Assembly: GCA_934148015.1 (NCBI GenBank)
Contig: CAKPCU010000003.1
Span: forward strand, 21,974 to 85,973
Origin: an uncultured Bacilli bacterium
GTDB lineage: Bacteria; Bacillota_I; Bacilli_A; RF39; UBA660
Reading direction: 5' to 3'
Length of the DNA: 64,000 bases
The translations under genes were made by a program, and so were the position numbers. Numbering within the stretch: position 1 is the first letter of the stretch; each line of letters opens with the position of its first letter. The notes beneath the pieces are model-generated. The model saw only the letters and a list, made by a program, of their open reading frames with translations. It was not told the DNA's origin and did no database searches. Of the stretch, positions 43,347 through 52,523 are shown piece after piece.

Positions 43347-44630
43347 TTAACAAGATGGAATAATAAATATTATGCTAAGTCCTTTAATAGAATTGTTTTT
43401 AGCATATATACATCCATCATGTGCAATTATTATTTGCTTACAAATAGAAAGACCAAGACCAGATATTTTTCTAGATGGATCTGATGTGTATAAAGGCTCA
43501 AATATCTTCTTTAAGTTCTTTTCATCTTCTATTCCACCACCATTATCTGCTACTTCTATTTTCACTTTACCAGCTCTATAGTTAATAACAACGTTAATTA
43601 TTCCCTCTTTAGATTTAAAATGAGTAACACTATTAGTTATAATATTACTAAATACTCTTTTAATCTTAACTTCATCTATTTTAACTTTTTTATCATCACA
43701 ATTACTTATTACTTTAAAAGTAATTCTTTTATCTTTAAGTTCTTCTTCATAGTCTCTTATAAGATTTTCTTTTATGGTTTTAATATCCATAACTTTATAT
43801 TTTAAAGTCTTTTTTAAATTGCAACTTTGATAATCATCAAACTCTTCTAGTATACTCTTCATAAGTAATGCTTGATTATATATTTTATCTATATATTTTA
43901 CTTTTTTTTCTTCATCCAACTTACTATTTTTAAGTCTATCAGTATACCCTATTACACTAGTAAGAGGAGTTTTTATATCATGAGATATAGATGCTATTAT
44001 CTGATTTTGATATTCTTTTTCTATTTCAAGTTTATCTACCATATCAACGAATGTATTTTGTATTTGTTCAACTTGTTTTGGCATTTTTCTTTTAACAGGT
44101 ATTTTACCATATTTATAATCATTTATATCTTTAATAGTAAGTTCTATCGGATTAATTAACTGTCTTGAGTTAAGTATAAAAAACGTAACTATTGTAACAG
44201 TAAGTAAAACTATTTCAAAAACCATAAAATTTCTAATAACTTTCATACCAGGAGTTATTGATAACTTACTATATGTAAGTTCATATTCATCATTATCAAT
44301 TATTATATAAATAGTAGAAGAAAAAAGTTTATTCATATCTTTTTTATTAGTATATAAAATATTACCATATCTATCTTTTAAAGATACATAGCCACCATTC
44401 TCATTAACATATTTTCTAACTTCATCTTCAGTTTCAATAATATCTTTATTTTTTATTTTATTAATAATAAAATAAAGGTTATTATTATTTTGATTTCTAA
44501 TAGTAATTAAATCACTAGATATTTTATCCGATAAATAAAAGTTATAATAAGAAAAAAGTAAAAGAGAATTAATAATTAAAAGAGTTCCTAAAAAAATTAA
44601 AGTAAGTACTTTAGCTTTTGCTATTTTCAT
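43347..44630 (-). CDS. Sensor histidine kinase
   Basis: 427 residues. Two transmembrane helices (about 8-30 and 135-158) flank an extracytoplasmic sensor region. Then come a HAMP-like linker, the dimerisation/phosphoacceptor helix with ASISHDIKTPLTSVIGY (His near 217) and the HATPase domain with the N box (FSNIITNSVTHF), G1 DNGGGIED and G2 SGLGLSICKQI. It overlaps the response regulator gene by four bases, so they form a two-component pair. The signal is unknown. VanS/PhoR-like class. Confidence 0.93.
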   Translation of the reverse strand: MKIAKAKVLTLIFLGTLLIINSLLLFSYYNFYLSDKISSDLITIRNQNNNNLYFIINKIKNKDIIETEDEVRKYVNENGGYVSLKDRYGNILYTNKKDMNKLFSSTIYIIIDNDEYELTYSKLSITPGMKVIRNFMVFEIVLLTVTIVTFFILNSRQLINPIELTIKDINDYKYGKIPVKRKMPKQVEQIQNTFVDMVDKLEIEKEYQNQIIASISHDIKTPLTSVIGYTDRLKNSKLDEEKKVKYIDKIYNQALLMKSILEEFDDYQSCNLKKTLKYKVMDIKTIKENLIRDYEEELKDKRITFKVISNCDDKKVKIDEVKIKRVFSNIITNSVTHFKSKEGIINVVINYRAGKVKIEVADNGGGIEDEKNLKKIFEPLYTSDPSRKISGLGLSICKQIIIAHDGCIYAKNNSIKGLSIIFIIPSC

Positions 44631-45307
44631 GATAAATCCTTTACAAACTTATAACCCATTCCCCAAATGGTTTTAATATATTTTTCATCTTTATCTAATT
44701 TGTTTCTAAGACTTTTAATATTAACAGCAACAGTTCCTATATCACCATAATTATTTTTCCATACATTTTGATATATTTGGTCTTTAGATAAAACTATACC
44801 AGCATTTTCCATTAAATATCTTAAAAGTTCAAACTCTTTAGTAGATAAAGTTATAGCTTCATCATTTTTAAATACTTCAAAGCTTTCTTTATTTAACTTA
44901 ATTTCACCAATTTCTATTATATTATTAGTCTTTTTATCATATCCTCTTTCTTCTCTTCTTAAATGAGCTTTAACGCGAGCTACTAATTCTTCATTTATAA
45001 ATGGCTTTGTAATATAATCATCAGCTCCAACTTCAAAACCAACTAATTTATCTATTAGCTGTGTTTTAGCTGTTACAAATATGATAGGAGCTGATGTTAT
45101 GTTTCTAATACTTGCACAAACCTCAGTACCAGATGCATTAGGCATCATTATATCTAATAGTATCAAATTATATGAATTTTCTTTTACAGCACTAATAGCC
45201 GATGCACCATCATTTCTAATATCAGTTTTAAACCCTTCATCTTCTAATATATCAGAAATTAATTCTGCTATATCATTTTCATCATCTACAATTAAAATCT
45301 TTTCCAT
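44627..45307 (-). CDS. OmpR/PhoB-family response regulator
   Basis: 226 residues. Receiver domain (ILIVDDENDIAELI, phosphoacceptor Asp in LILLDIMMP, conserved Thr and Lys in FVTAK and DYITKPF) and a C-terminal winged helix (LSTKEFELLRYLMENAG, ending YIKTIWGMGYKF). First gene of the pair with the histidine kinase. TATAAT preceded by TGC lies upstream, an extended -10 promoter. Regulon unknown. Confidence 0.94.
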   Translation of the reverse strand: MEKILIVDDENDIAELISDILEDEGFKTDIRNDGASAISAVKENSYNLILLDIMMPNASGTEVCASIRNITSAPIIFVTAKTQLIDKLVGFEVGADDYITKPFINEELVARVKAHLRREERGYDKKTNNIIEIGEIKLNKESFEVFKNDEAITLSTKEFELLRYLMENAGIVLSKDQIYQNVWKNNYGDIGTVAVNIKSLRNKLDKDEKYIKTIWGMGYKFVKDLS

Positions 45308-45365
45308 AATAAACCACCATAATAATTATAGCACTTATTTTTAATATTAATAATTAAAAATTATT

Positions 45366-45390
45366 AAAGAAAAAAGACCAAATGGTCTTT
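45366..45390 (-). terminator. Intrinsic terminator of the Flp pilin gene
   Basis: A 7-bp stem AAAGACC / GGTCTTT (45373-45379 with 45384-45390) followed on the minus strand by TTTTTTC. The loop is AAAT. Confidence 0.7.
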
Positions 45391-45580
45391 ACTTACATGT
45401 TCCTTCTCCTGGATTATCACCTTTTTCGTATTTTTGTCCAGTAAGTTCACAAGATGCTTTAGTTATTGAATCTTTAATACTACCCCCAAAAATCTTAATC
45501 GCACTTATCGCTATTACTGAAACTAAGGCTATAATTAAAACATACTCAATTAAAGCTTGTCCTTTATTATTTTTTTTCAT
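45389..45580 (-). CDS. Flp-type pilin (Tad pilus major subunit)
   Basis: 63 residues from the ATG at 45580 (AGGGTG upstream). The leader and helix KKNNKGQALIEYVLIIALVS are a classic Flp prepilin, with the Glu-Tyr pair after the cleavage site. The C-terminus is longer than in most Flp pilins and has two Cys (KASCELTG and GEGTCK), which could form a disulphide. It sits alone with its own terminator, 18 kb from the tad assembly genes. TTGACA occurs upstream as a possible -35. Confidence 0.88.
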   Translation of the reverse strand: MKKNNKGQALIEYVLIIALVSVIAISAIKIFGGSIKDSITKASCELTGQKYEKGDNPGEGTCK

Positions 45581-45667
45581 ATTAAACACCCTCTATCTAA
45601 CTAATAATAGTGTATCATTTTATAATGTGTTTTGTCAATTAGTGTTATAACAATTTGTAAATAGCAG

Positions 45668-45696
45668 TTTACTTTTTTTATTTTTTCTTGTATTAT
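45668..45696 (+). promoter_or_regulatory. Candidate promoter for the DUF192 gene
   Basis: -35 TTTACT (45668-45673), 17-base spacer, -10 TATTAT (45691-45696), 15 bases before the start at 45712. Confidence 0.4.
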
Positions 45697-45711
45697 TTAA
45701 CTGGTGATAAT

Positions 45712-45987
45712 ATGAAAAATTTCAATAATATTAAGATAAGAGAAGCTAAAACATTTATTGAAAGATTAATTGGACTAATGTTTAAAAAAAATATTAAAGA
45801 TGGTTTAGTATTTAAAAATTGCAAAAGCATTCATACGTTTTTCATGAAAGAAGAAATTGATGTTGTTGCAACTGATATAGATGACAACATAGTTAAAGTA
45901 TATAAATCAGTTAAAAAAAATAGAATAATAATTGCACCAAGAAATACTTACAATATTTATGAATTACCAAAAGGCACCATAAAATGA
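45712..45987 (+). CDS. DUF192 family protein
   Basis: 91 residues from the ATG at 45712 (GGTGAT upstream). The DUF192 core is visible: ERLIGLMFKK, then KSIHTFFMKEEIDVV and APRNTYNIYELPKG. It is truncated relative to typical members, which continue for another 20 or so residues. Cytoplasmic, no signal peptide. Function unknown. Converges on the sortase gene across a shared terminator. Confidence 0.82.
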   Translation: MKNFNNIKIREAKTFIERLIGLMFKKNIKDGLVFKNCKSIHTFFMKEEIDVVATDIDDNIVKVYKSVKKNRIIIAPRNTYNIYELPKGTIK

Positions 45988-45995
45988 TGCCTTTT
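45969..45995. terminator. Bidirectional terminator (DUF192 / sortase)
   Basis: An 8-bp stem AAAAGGCA / TGCCTTTT (45969-45976 with 45988-45995) that includes both stop codons of the convergent genes. Confidence 0.7.
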
Positions 45996-46599
45996 ATTTT
46001 GCCCTAGCCTTTACGTAATATCTTTCCTTACCACCTTTTGTACATGTAACCAAAGTAACTATCTTCTCATTCATATTATCATTTTTTAAGTACGACGCAT
46101 CATCTATACTAGTTACTTTATAATCATATACGTAGTAATCTATACTTCTACCAGATAAATCAGTGATAGTAATAACATCATTATTTACTAACCTTTTAAT
46201 TTTTATGAAATAATTACCTCTCATAAAATTATGACCTCCTAAAACCACATTACCATTAGAATTTAAATTAGGTCCGTACATTTTAACAATTGCCGTATCA
46301 TAAGCTAATTTTGTATTTTCCTTTAAAATAGGTTCGTATAAATTAATCTTTTTAATCCTTATCTTACCAAGTACAGTATAATTCATTTTATTATAGGTAA
46401 TATTTTCTTCACTTTTTGTACTTTTATCACTATTATCTTCTATTTTTTTATCTACTTTTTCTATTATTTCATTTCTTATTTCCTTTCTTTTTCTTTCTCT
46501 AAAATTTGTATATATCCAAAGAAAAACAAAAACATATAAGCAAACTACTATAATAACCATAATTATATCTAAAATAATTTCTCTTTTATTTTTTTTCAT
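45994..46599 (-). CDS. Sortase (class uncertain)
   Basis: 201 residues. N-terminal transmembrane anchor (about 9-30), a charged stalk, and the sortase barrel with catalytic His in VLGGHNF, Cys in TLVTCTKGG and Arg in ERYYVKA. The short spacing and CTKGG fit class B/D-like enzymes more than housekeeping SrtA. No LPxTG substrate is encoded nearby. It follows a 54-residue membrane peptide and a WG-repeat protein in one gene string. Confidence 0.9.
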   Translation of the reverse strand: MKKNKREIILDIIMVIIVVCLYVFVFLWIYTNFRERKRKEIRNEIIEKVDKKIEDNSDKSTKSEENITYNKMNYTVLGKIRIKKINLYEPILKENTKLAYDTAIVKMYGPNLNSNGNVVLGGHNFMRGNYFIKIKRLVNNDVITITDLSGRSIDYYVYDYKVTSIDDASYLKNDNMNEKIVTLVTCTKGGKERYYVKARAK

Positions 46600-46607
46600 C
46601 TTATCAC

Positions 46608-46772
46608 CTATACTTTAATATATGGTTTTAATAAATCATATCCAAAAAAATATGTTAGCAAGCCCAAAACAAGTAAGACTACCAAAGATATAATTATACC
46701 AATCATAAATTTATCTTTTTTCCTTTTTTCTTTTTCATTATCAGAAACATCAATTATTTTAAACTCATCCAT
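46608..46772 (-). CDS. 54-residue single-TM protein between WG-repeat protein and sortase
   Basis: Reads MDEFKIIDVSDNEKEKRKKD, then a transmembrane helix (about 22-43) and a short outer end LLKPYIKV. It begins five bases after the WG-repeat gene and ends eight bases before the sortase ATG, with good frame continuity, so a three-gene unit is likely. The nearest Shine-Dalgarno (GGAG) is about 13 bases away, which is long. The N-terminal charge pattern echoes the cytoplasmic tail of the WG-repeat protein. No family recognised. Confidence 0.6.
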   Translation of the reverse strand: MDEFKIIDVSDNEKEKRKKDKFMIGIIISLVVLLVLGLLTYFFGYDLLKPYIKV

Positions 46773-46777
46773 AACAA

Positions 46778-48616
46778 TTATTCATCTCCTATAGTTTTAT
46801 CAACATATATTAATTTTCCTTTATAATTATAATACTCATTTTTTATTATTATATAATCCGAATAAGCTTTATACTCAGTATTAAATGAAGTTATGTTAAT
46901 ACTTTTTTTCGTGGATGGAAAAATAATCATATCATATAAATCAGAGGATACTTTAACAATATTATAATCATTATCAAATAATACATCATTATAATATTTA
47001 TTATCATATCTTTTACCATTTTTATTATATAATGCATATCTATTATCTTTTTTAACAGCATAAAAAACATTATTAGTAAGTGAAGCAGAATTCTTTTTTA
47101 CGTTTTCACCAACCATTTTTAAATCAATATTATCAAATGAGATTATCTCTTTGCCACTTTTATTTATAACGCCATAACCATCATTTGTTTTAGCGATAGC
47201 CTCTCCAAAAAAATCAAAACTATTTATCTCTATAAAGTGTTTATCAGTAATAATTTTACCGTCAGTATCCATATAACCAAACGTATTATCATTATACCTT
47301 ATAATGCAAGCTCCATTTTTAAATGGTTTTTCAACTGTAAAATCAGCTAATACCTGCTTATATTCTGCTCCATCCCTAATCATATGAATAGTATTTTTAT
47401 TTTTTCTAAAATCGTAATCCACATACACCAGTACACTATCACCATAATAAAATTCATTATCTTTTACATTTTCTTTAATAATTTTACTAGTACTAGTACT
47501 TATTAGATCATAATTAGAATTACTTTTTAGTGCTTTTAAGATTCCTACTTTATCTGACTCAATCGATAATAATTCGTATTGACTACTTTCAAAGGTAACC
47601 TTATCATCTTTTACATAAATGTAATTATTACCATTATTAGTTTCTTCTTTAAAAACGTTATTTTCTAGTGGTTTTATTTTATTTAATGTTGGTTTAGTAA
47701 CTTCAAAACCAGTTTGTACATTTACTATTTTATATGATGAATTAATTTCTAAAACAGCATATATATCTTTAGAGTTTTCAGCAGTTTGCTTTGAAATATT
47801 TATTTTAATATTTTTATCTACATTATCTGTTAATTTATACTTATATATTATCTTACCATCATTATTTATCAAACCCACTTCGTTTTCTTTTTTATACAAA
47901 AATATATCATCATAAAAATCAATAGAATCATACATAAACTCTGTAATTACTTTCAAATCGGCATTCAAAATACCATATTTTAATCCTGAATTAGTGATTT
48001 TAGATGCAATTATGTTATTTGAAGCTCTATTTAAAGAAAAGTACTTTCCAGTTTTAACAGCTTCTTTACCACCTTTATCAATTATTAATGGTAAATTAGA
48101 TGAATTTTTTACAATTGCATATCCATTTACATAGTCTCCTGCAAAATCATATTTAGGATTTACTAAAACATTACCAGTGTAATCAATATAACCAAACTTT
48201 CTATTTTGAGTAATCTTAATTGGTTTAATGTCACTAGCATATACTTTTATATTATTTAATATTTTACCTGTCTTGGTAAGAAAAAATTCAAAGCAAAATA
48301 GCATAACGATAATTGTATATATCATAACTTTACCAACTATTTTTTTAGTCTTCAAACTTTTTATATTAAAATCTCTGATGGACGGAGTATATTCGTCCAA
48401 TTTTTCTATATCAACATTTATAAATTCTTTTTTATCATCAGATACTTTATCTAGTAACTCTTCTAAATTTTTATTGTTTTCCTCTTTATTCTTTTTTATA
48501 TCTTCATCAAAAAAATCTAACATTTCATCTATTTTATTAGAAACTTCTTCATCAAGAGAAAGTGTTTCAACAGAAGAATCTGAATCAAAATCTAAAATTT
48601 CTTCTTCATCTTTCAT
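46778..48616 (-). CDS. Membrane-anchored WG-repeat (beta-propeller-like) protein
   Basis: 612 residues from the ATG at 48616 (GGAGGTG upstream). An acidic cytoplasmic tail (1-94), one transmembrane helix (about 95-115), then a large extracytoplasmic region of WG-type repeats. The clearest units are KFGYIDYTGNVLVNPKYDFA, TFGYMDTDGKIITDKHF and DGYGVINKSGKEIISFDN; others are diverged. WG repeats form a propeller-like fold thought to bind proteins or glycans. Co-transcribed with a small membrane protein and a sortase. Exact role unknown. Confidence 0.85.
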   Translation of the reverse strand: MKDEEEILDFDSDSSVETLSLDEEVSNKIDEMLDFFDEDIKKNKEENNKNLEELLDKVSDDKKEFINVDIEKLDEYTPSIRDFNIKSLKTKKIVGKVMIYTIIVMLFCFEFFLTKTGKILNNIKVYASDIKPIKITQNRKFGYIDYTGNVLVNPKYDFAGDYVNGYAIVKNSSNLPLIIDKGGKEAVKTGKYFSLNRASNNIIASKITNSGLKYGILNADLKVITEFMYDSIDFYDDIFLYKKENEVGLINNDGKIIYKYKLTDNVDKNIKINISKQTAENSKDIYAVLEINSSYKIVNVQTGFEVTKPTLNKIKPLENNVFKEETNNGNNYIYVKDDKVTFESSQYELLSIESDKVGILKALKSNSNYDLISTSTSKIIKENVKDNEFYYGDSVLVYVDYDFRKNKNTIHMIRDGAEYKQVLADFTVEKPFKNGACIIRYNDNTFGYMDTDGKIITDKHFIEINSFDFFGEAIAKTNDGYGVINKSGKEIISFDNIDLKMVGENVKKNSASLTNNVFYAVKKDNRYALYNKNGKRYDNKYYNDVLFDNDYNIVKVSSDLYDMIIFPSTKKSINITSFNTEYKAYSDYIIIKNEYYNYKGKLIYVDKTIGDE

Positions 48617-48691
48617 GTATAACACCTCCTTATTTTAATTTTATAATAAATGATATTAAAAAACAAGAGTTACACTATATAAGTGTAAATA

Positions 48692-49984
48692 TTAACCTTT
48701 AATTTCACCTATAAGTATTTTATCTTTATATTCTTTTACGTTTACATAAACGTCCTTACCTATTAGTTTCTCACATCCTTTTAATTTAACTAATAAATAA
48801 TTATCTGTATGTCCTTTTAAATATCCATCTTCATAAACCTCTGGTATTATGCATACCGTTTTACCAACATAAGCCTTATAGTATTGTTCTTCCAACTCGT
48901 TAAATTTACTTATCAATTCTTTACATCTTTTATGTTTTACATCATTAGAATTTTGTCCTTTCATACTAGCAGCTGGAGTACCACGTCTAGCAGAAAATGG
49001 AAATACATGTCCCCCTGCAAAATTAACTTTGCTTACAAAATCTAGCGTTTCATTAAAATCTTCTAAAGTTTCATTTGGAAAACCTACTATAACATCAGTT
49101 GTAATAGCAATATCTGGTCTTATTTTTCTAATTTCATTAATCTTATTTATATAATAAGCCTTATCATATTTTCTATTCATTAATTTTAAAATATGATTAC
49201 TACCAGCTTGAAGTGGTATGTGAATATGATTAACTATTTTATCACAACTTCTTAAAGTATCTAAAAACTTATCATTCAACTCAGTTATTTCAACTGATGA
49301 TATTCTAATTCTTTCAAGTCCATTTATTTTTTGTAGATTTCTTAATAAATCACTAAAGTCATAATCCTTAAAATCAGAGCCGTAATGACCTGTATGTATT
49401 CCTGTTAGAACTATTTCTTTATAACCGTTTTTTGTTAATTTTTCAACTTCATCTATTACCTTTTTTGGATTTTTACTTCTTACTTTACCTCTTACATATG
49501 GAATTATGCAATATGAACAAAAATTCTCACAACCATCTTCTATCTTAACTAGTGCTCTTGTTCTTGTATTAAAGTAACTTATTTCCATATCATCAAAAGA
49601 TGCATCATTAATATCTTCTATGCAAACTTTCTTTTTTCTATTTTTAATATAATCTTCTATCAAATCAACTATCCTACTCTTATCCTTATTACCAATTACA
49701 ATATCTATATAATCCATAATAGCATTGTCATTATCTCTAATTTGAGTAAAGCATCCCATTGCTGCAACTATTGCATTTTTATTTTTAGCCCTTGCTTGTC
49801 TTATTATTTTTCTAGACTTTTGATCGCTTGTGTTAGTTACGGTACAAGTGTTAATTAAATAAATATCAGCTGTACAATCTTCAAAAGAAGTTAACTCATA
49901 TCCTCTTTTTAAAAATTCTTTTATAACAAATTCACTTTCATACGTATTAACTTTACAACCTAAAGTATAAACTGCAAACTTCAT
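48692..49984 (-). CDS. mtaB: tRNA (t6A37) methylthiotransferase MtaB
   Basis: 430 residues. Radical-SAM methylthiotransferase: UPF0004 domain (YTLGCKVNTYESE, with Cys ligands in TCTVTN and MGCFTQ), radical SAM core with CENFCSYCIIPYVRG, and a C-terminal TRAM domain. The TLGCKVN start is typical of MtaB rather than MiaB. It makes ms2t6A at position 37 of tRNAs reading ANN codons. Near rsmE as in Bacillus (yqeU-yqeV). Confidence 0.95.
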   Translation of the reverse strand: MKFAVYTLGCKVNTYESEFVIKEFLKRGYELTSFEDCTADIYLINTCTVTNTSDQKSRKIIRQARAKNKNAIVAAMGCFTQIRDNDNAIMDYIDIVIGNKDKSRIVDLIEDYIKNRKKKVCIEDINDASFDDMEISYFNTRTRALVKIEDGCENFCSYCIIPYVRGKVRSKNPKKVIDEVEKLTKNGYKEIVLTGIHTGHYGSDFKDYDFSDLLRNLQKINGLERIRISSVEITELNDKFLDTLRSCDKIVNHIHIPLQAGSNHILKLMNRKYDKAYYINKINEIRKIRPDIAITTDVIVGFPNETLEDFNETLDFVSKVNFAGGHVFPFSARRGTPAASMKGQNSNDVKHKRCKELISKFNELEEQYYKAYVGKTVCIIPEVYEDGYLKGHTDNYLLVKLKGCEKLIGKDVYVNVKEYKDKILIGEIKG

Positions 49985-50019
49985 AATAATCCTCCTATAA
50001 TATGTTTCAATCTAAGATA

Positions 50020-50040
50020 AAAAGGCTTTTTAAGCCTTTT
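50020..50040 (-). terminator. Terminator between the 50042 gene and mtaB
   Basis: A 9-bp stem AAAAGGCTT / AAGCCTTTT (50020-50028 with 50032-50040) right after the stop at 50042. Confidence 0.7.
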
Positions 50041-50041
50041 A

Positions 50042-50644
50042 TCATTCATCATCATCCATGTTCTTTCTTATTCCATACACAGGTGAAATAACTTGTGAAA
50101 CTTTAAATGCTTTAACTTCACCATCATTTTCATGATTCATAACATTGTTTGTAACCTTGCTAACTTCTGCAGGTTCCAAATTATATTTTTCAAGATAATT
50201 AATCCCTGTATTTTCTTCATCATCTATAAGTTCTAATTCTTTAGCTTTCATTATTAATTCATCAATTGAAATAATAGCGGTTTTTTCTTGATCTTCTTCA
50301 AAATTTGTAAGAGTAATCGGACTTTCATCTTTTAAAGCTTCACTAACTCTTTGAGCAATATCTTCTACCTCGGTTTGCTCGTTAGTATATAATACTTCTG
50401 TTTTTTCTTTATTATATTCTTGCTTTTCTTTTTTGCTATCTAAATCTTTATCATTAATAAATTCTCTTTCTTTTTTAATAACCTTCTTAAACTTTCTATT
50501 TTCAATAATGTTAGATATTAATAATAAGATGGACAAAACTACTATTAAAAATAATATAGATGAAAAAATTATTTGACCAAAAGTATTTAAATTATCATAA
50601 AAATTATTAAAAGAATACGATGCTGATGCCAATAACTTCTTCAT
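50042..50644 (-). CDS. Single-TM protein of unknown function downstream of rsmE
   Basis: 200 residues from the ATG at 50644 (GAGGTGAT upstream). One transmembrane helix (about 24-45) after a short outer N-terminus, then a charged cytoplasmic region with a helical stretch and a C-terminal element VKAFKVSQVISPVYGI. That SPVYG ending looks like a conserved interaction motif, but I cannot assign it. It starts five bases after rsmE. Confidence 0.65.
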   Translation of the reverse strand: MKKLLASASYSFNNFYDNLNTFGQIIFSSILFLIVVLSILLLISNIIENRKFKKVIKKEREFINDKDLDSKKEKQEYNKEKTEVLYTNEQTEVEDIAQRVSEALKDESPITLTNFEEDQEKTAIISIDELIMKAKELELIDDEENTGINYLEKYNLEPAEVSKVTNNVMNHENDGEVKAFKVSQVISPVYGIRKNMDDDE

Positions 50645-50649
50645 ACAAA

Positions 50650-51348
50650 TCACCTCATAAATTCATAATATATCATAGAAAGTGCAACAATGGGAGCTGT
50701 TTCTGCTCTAAGACAATTATTTCCTAGACTTACACTAACAAATCCATTTTTAATTAATATTTCTTCCTCAGTTTTATCGAATCCACCCTCAGGACCCGTA
50801 ACAATTAATATTGTATCATATTTTGTCTTATTTTGTAGTACTTTTTTAATATTTTTTGTTTTTTCATTTAAGGTACATAATATCTTTAAATCATAATTTA
50901 ATTTTGCTAATTCATTTATAGATAAAACGTTATCAATACGTGGAATACTTATTCTAAAACTTTGCTCCGCAGCTTCCTTACAAATTGTTTGCCATCTTTT
51001 ACTTTTCTTAGAGAAAGATGTCTTATCAAATTTAACAACAGATCTTTTCGATTCGAATAAACAAAAATTTCTAGCTCCTACTTCAGTTCCCTTTTGTAAT
51101 ATATAATCTATCTTTTGCTCTTTTAACACTGGAAAACAAACATCTATGTTCATTAAATCATCTTTTATTTCCTTTTTATCTACCACTTTAACAGTTTTCT
51201 TATTTGGATATACTTTACATTTATATAAAACCTTATTGTAAACTATTTCTATTAAGTCCTCATCTTTCATTCTCATAACATTTCTTATATGATGATAATC
51301 AGTTTCCCTTAAATTTAAATCCTTATCTATTGCGAAATATCTTTGCAT
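50650..51348 (-). CDS. rsmE: 16S rRNA (uracil1498-N3)-methyltransferase RsmE
   Basis: 232 residues from the ATG at 51348 (AGGAAGTGG upstream). N-terminal PUA-like domain (DYHHIRNVMRMKDEDLIEI) and SPOUT domain with KGTEVGARNF, VTGPEGGFDKTEEE and SLGNNCLRAETAPIVAL. Methylates U1498 of 16S rRNA. Upstream prmA, common in other Firmicutes, is missing. Confidence 0.94.
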   Translation of the reverse strand: MQRYFAIDKDLNLRETDYHHIRNVMRMKDEDLIEIVYNKVLYKCKVYPNKKTVKVVDKKEIKDDLMNIDVCFPVLKEQKIDYILQKGTEVGARNFCLFESKRSVVKFDKTSFSKKSKRWQTICKEAAEQSFRISIPRIDNVLSINELAKLNYDLKILCTLNEKTKNIKKVLQNKTKYDTILIVTGPEGGFDKTEEEILIKNGFVSVSLGNNCLRAETAPIVALSMIYYEFMR

Positions 51349-51468
51349 ATCATACCACTTCCTAACATAGTATAACAATATTTTTATTTTAAGTAAATAA
51401 ATATAATTAAAACTGGTAAAAATTACAATTTATCTGTTATAATGTTATAAGAAAGAAGGTTAACAGAT

Positions 51469-52494
51469 ATGGATGATATGTTTGAATTAATAGATGATGA
51501 TACAGAAGAAACTTTGTTTCTTGATGATAATGATGGTAAAAAAGATAATTCTAACAAGAAAGATACAGTAAAAGAAAAAAGAAAAAGTGTCTTAGAAAAA
51601 TATGGTGAGAATTTAAGCACTAAAACTTATGTTACTAATCCCGCTATTGCAAGAGAAAATGAAATAGAAAAAACCATACTAACAATTTTAACACCAGATA
51701 AGTCAGCCATATTAGTTGGTAAAGCTGGTATCGGTAAAACAGCTATTGTTGAAGGCATCGCATACAAAATTCAAAATAACGATGTACCCGATGCTATTAA
51801 AGGATACGATATAATTAAGGTAAATACCTCTTCACTACTTGGAAAATACGTAACAGAAGACGGAAGTGAAGAACTTAAAATAAATGTACTTTTAAATGAA
51901 CTTTCTAACGCAAAGGACACTATCTTATTTATTGATGAAATTCATACTCTTGTTATTGAATCTAGAAAAAGTAACATTGATTTTTTAAATGCTATGAAGC
52001 CAGCACTATCTAGAGGAGATATAAAAGTAATAGGTGCAACTACATTAGATGAATATAATCAATATTTAATAAGAGATAAAGCTTTTTTAAGACGTTTTGA
52101 AAAAATAGATGTTGCAGAACCAGATGCCGAAACTACTGTTAAGATATTAATGGGTTCATATCCTAAAATTGAAAAAATCACGGGAGTAAAATTATCATAT
52201 TCTAATTTTGTCATAGAAAATATAATGAGATTTATAGTAGATATGACAAGCGAATATAAAAGAGTTTATGAACTAGGTTCTAGGTATCCTGATAATGCGC
52301 TAGCTCTTTTATCTAAAGCATTTTCGTACGCTAAGTTTGATAATAGTAAATACGTAACTTTTAAACATATATATAAAGCTATTATGAATTGTCAAAGTGT
52401 ATACTCTGATGTTGTAAAAAAAGAAGCCGAAAACTTTAAGATTAAATTTAAAGAATTTATTGAAAAAGAAAATGTGGATTTAACTGATTACTAA
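51469..52494 (+). CDS. Single-ring Clp-like AAA+ ATPase (D1-type only)
   Basis: 341 residues. An acidic N-terminal segment (1-30) replaces the Clp N domain; the rest corresponds to the first ATPase module of ClpB/ClpC. It has Walker A VGKAGIGKTA, Walker B ILFIDEIHTL, a pore-loop region SSLLGKYVTEDG, sensor GATTLDEYNQ and Arg finger LRRFEKI, with the small helical domain at the end. The second ATPase domain, the ClpP-docking loop and the middle domain are absent. TATAAT occurs upstream (51433-51438). Function as an independent unfoldase or remodeller is inferred. Confidence 0.85.
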   Translation: MDDMFELIDDDTEETLFLDDNDGKKDNSNKKDTVKEKRKSVLEKYGENLSTKTYVTNPAIARENEIEKTILTILTPDKSAILVGKAGIGKTAIVEGIAYKIQNNDVPDAIKGYDIIKVNTSSLLGKYVTEDGSEELKINVLLNELSNAKDTILFIDEIHTLVIESRKSNIDFLNAMKPALSRGDIKVIGATTLDEYNQYLIRDKAFLRRFEKIDVAEPDAETTVKILMGSYPKIEKITGVKLSYSNFVIENIMRFIVDMTSEYKRVYELGSRYPDNALALLSKAFSYAKFDNSKYVTFKHIYKAIMNCQSVYSDVVKKEAENFKIKFKEFIEKENVDLTDY

Positions 52495-52523
52495 AAAAGA
52501 TATTATAAACTAATATCTTTTTT
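52493..52523. terminator. Bidirectional terminator (Clp-like / NodB-like)
   Basis: A 13-bp stem AAAAAAGATATTA / TAATATCTTTTTT (52493-52505 with 52511-52523) between convergent genes. Confidence 0.8.
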
